A stretch of DNA of 11,906 nt, from positions 1-11,906 of the forward strand of contig JAGBZZ010000038.1 of assembly GCA_017652965.1 (NCBI GenBank), given 5' to 3'. The notes under the pieces were generated by a model. That model saw nothing but the letters and a program-made list of their open reading frames with translations, was not told the origin of the DNA and ran no database searches. Both the position numbers and the translations under genes were made by a program. Shown in pieces: positions 11,458-11,906 of this stretch; position 1 is the stretch's first letter; every line of letters starts with the position of its first letter. This stretch comes from Clostridia bacterium. Lineage in GTDB: Bacteria > Bacillota_A > Clostridia > Oscillospirales > CAG-272.

Positions 11458-11906
11458 ATGAAAAAAGGCATTATCGGTAAGAAGCTGGGCATGACCCAGA
11501 TTTTCGATGAAGTCGGAAATGTCATCCCTGTGACCCTCATCGAAGCAGGTCCCTGTGCGATCGCGCAGAAGAAAACTGCTGAGAATGACGGGTACGAAGC
11601 TCTGCAGCTCGCTTTCGAGGATTGCAGAGAGAAGGTTCTCTCGGCTCCTGAGCTCGGTCATCTGAAGAAGGCCGGCCTCGGCGCTAAGAAGCACCTCAAG
11701 GAGTTCCGCCTTGACGATTGCAGCGCCTATAACGTGGGCGACGTTGTCACGGTCGATACCTTCGCCGCCGGCGATAAGGTCGACATTACGGGTACAACGA
11801 AGGGCCGCGGTTACACCGGTGCGATCAAGAGATGGAATCTGCACATGTTGGGCAAGACCCACGGTATTGGTCCGATCCACCGTCAGTCCGGATCCATGGG
11901 AGTTAT
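11458..11906 (+). CDS. rplC: Large ribosomal subunit protein L3, N-terminal part (cut by window edge)
   Basis: L3 is an early-assembly 50S protein whose extended loop reaches towards the peptidyl-transferase centre. The first 149 residues are present. The start [16 protein letters not shown] is the L3 signature; [13 protein letters not shown] (114-126) and [15 protein letters not shown] (134-148) are the conserved central loop. The reading frame runs off the right edge (two bases of codon 150 are present); a complete L3 has about 205-215 residues. AGGAGG lies 5 nt before the ATG, a tight but functional spacing. It is the second gene of the S10 operon; rplD (L4) would be expected next. Confidence 0.98.
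   Translation, partial: MKKGIIGKKLGMTQIFDEVGNVIPVTLIEAGPCAIAQKKTAENDGYEALQLAFEDCREKVLSAPELGHLKKAGLGAKKHLKEFRLDDCSAYNVGDVVTVDTFAAGDKVDITGTTKGRGYTGAIKRWNLHMLGKTHGIGPIHRQSGSMGV

Noticed and set aside
1..11906. Transposons, prophage genes, CRISPR arrays, tRNA or rRNA genes
   Set aside because: I saw no transposase-like, integrase-like or phage-like proteins, no regularly spaced repeats, and no cloverleaf or rRNA segments on either strand.

Overview
The window looks like a stretch of chromosome from a GC-rich member of the Firmicutes, most likely an uncultured or gut-type Clostridia. The reasons are: strong AGGAGG-type ribosome binding sites before nearly every gene; sigma-A promoters with 17-bp spacers; a Pol I lacking its proofreading motif; a DUF2310 zinc-ribbon protein; a PepV/Sapep-type M20 dipeptidase; a PflX-like radical SAM protein; and the start of the S10 ribosomal protein operon. 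Assignment below class level is inference. I saw no tRNA, rRNA, CRISPR array, insertion sequence or prophage gene.

Layout. Positions 1-2604 are read leftward: mutY (2604-1558), then, from its own promoter, a GH109-like member of the Gfo/Idh/MocA family (1389-121), and 18 nt further on a related second member cut by the window edge (102-1). Positions 2700-5955 are read rightward: a DUF2310 zinc-ribbon gene divergent from mutY, a probable terminator, then an M20 dipeptidase and a radical SAM protein that overlap by 8 nt. A strong two-way terminator (5959-6000) separates these from a leftward cluster running from 10562 to 6023. That cluster holds an eight-helix membrane protein, polA (whose start lies inside the 3' end of the membrane gene), and a beta-lactamase-fold serine hydrolase. 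From 10798 the strand switches again: a clear promoter, a roughly 227-nt structured leader, rpsJ (S10), an 89-nt gap with hairpins, and the first 149 codons of rplC (L3).

How the parts relate. Most of the window is housekeeping: base-excision repair of 8-oxoG:A mismatches (MutY), gap filling and RNA primer removal (Pol I), peptide turnover (M20) and ribosome assembly (S10, L3). The two oxidoreductase-fold genes look like a small, separately regulated sugar-catabolic operon, because their promoter has an inverted repeat filling its -35/-10 spacer and further inverted repeats upstream.

The most interesting non-coding element is the rpsJ leader. It has successive hairpins, a repeated 9-nt motif (GATAGGGAA), an 11-bp stem followed by a U-rich run that could be an attenuator, and a CCTCC able to pair with the rpsJ Shine-Dalgarno. 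This is a good candidate for ribosomal-protein autoregulation, but everything functional about it is inferred from the sequence by eye. I found no clearly novel multi-gene system; the coding content is recognisable apart from the membrane protein.
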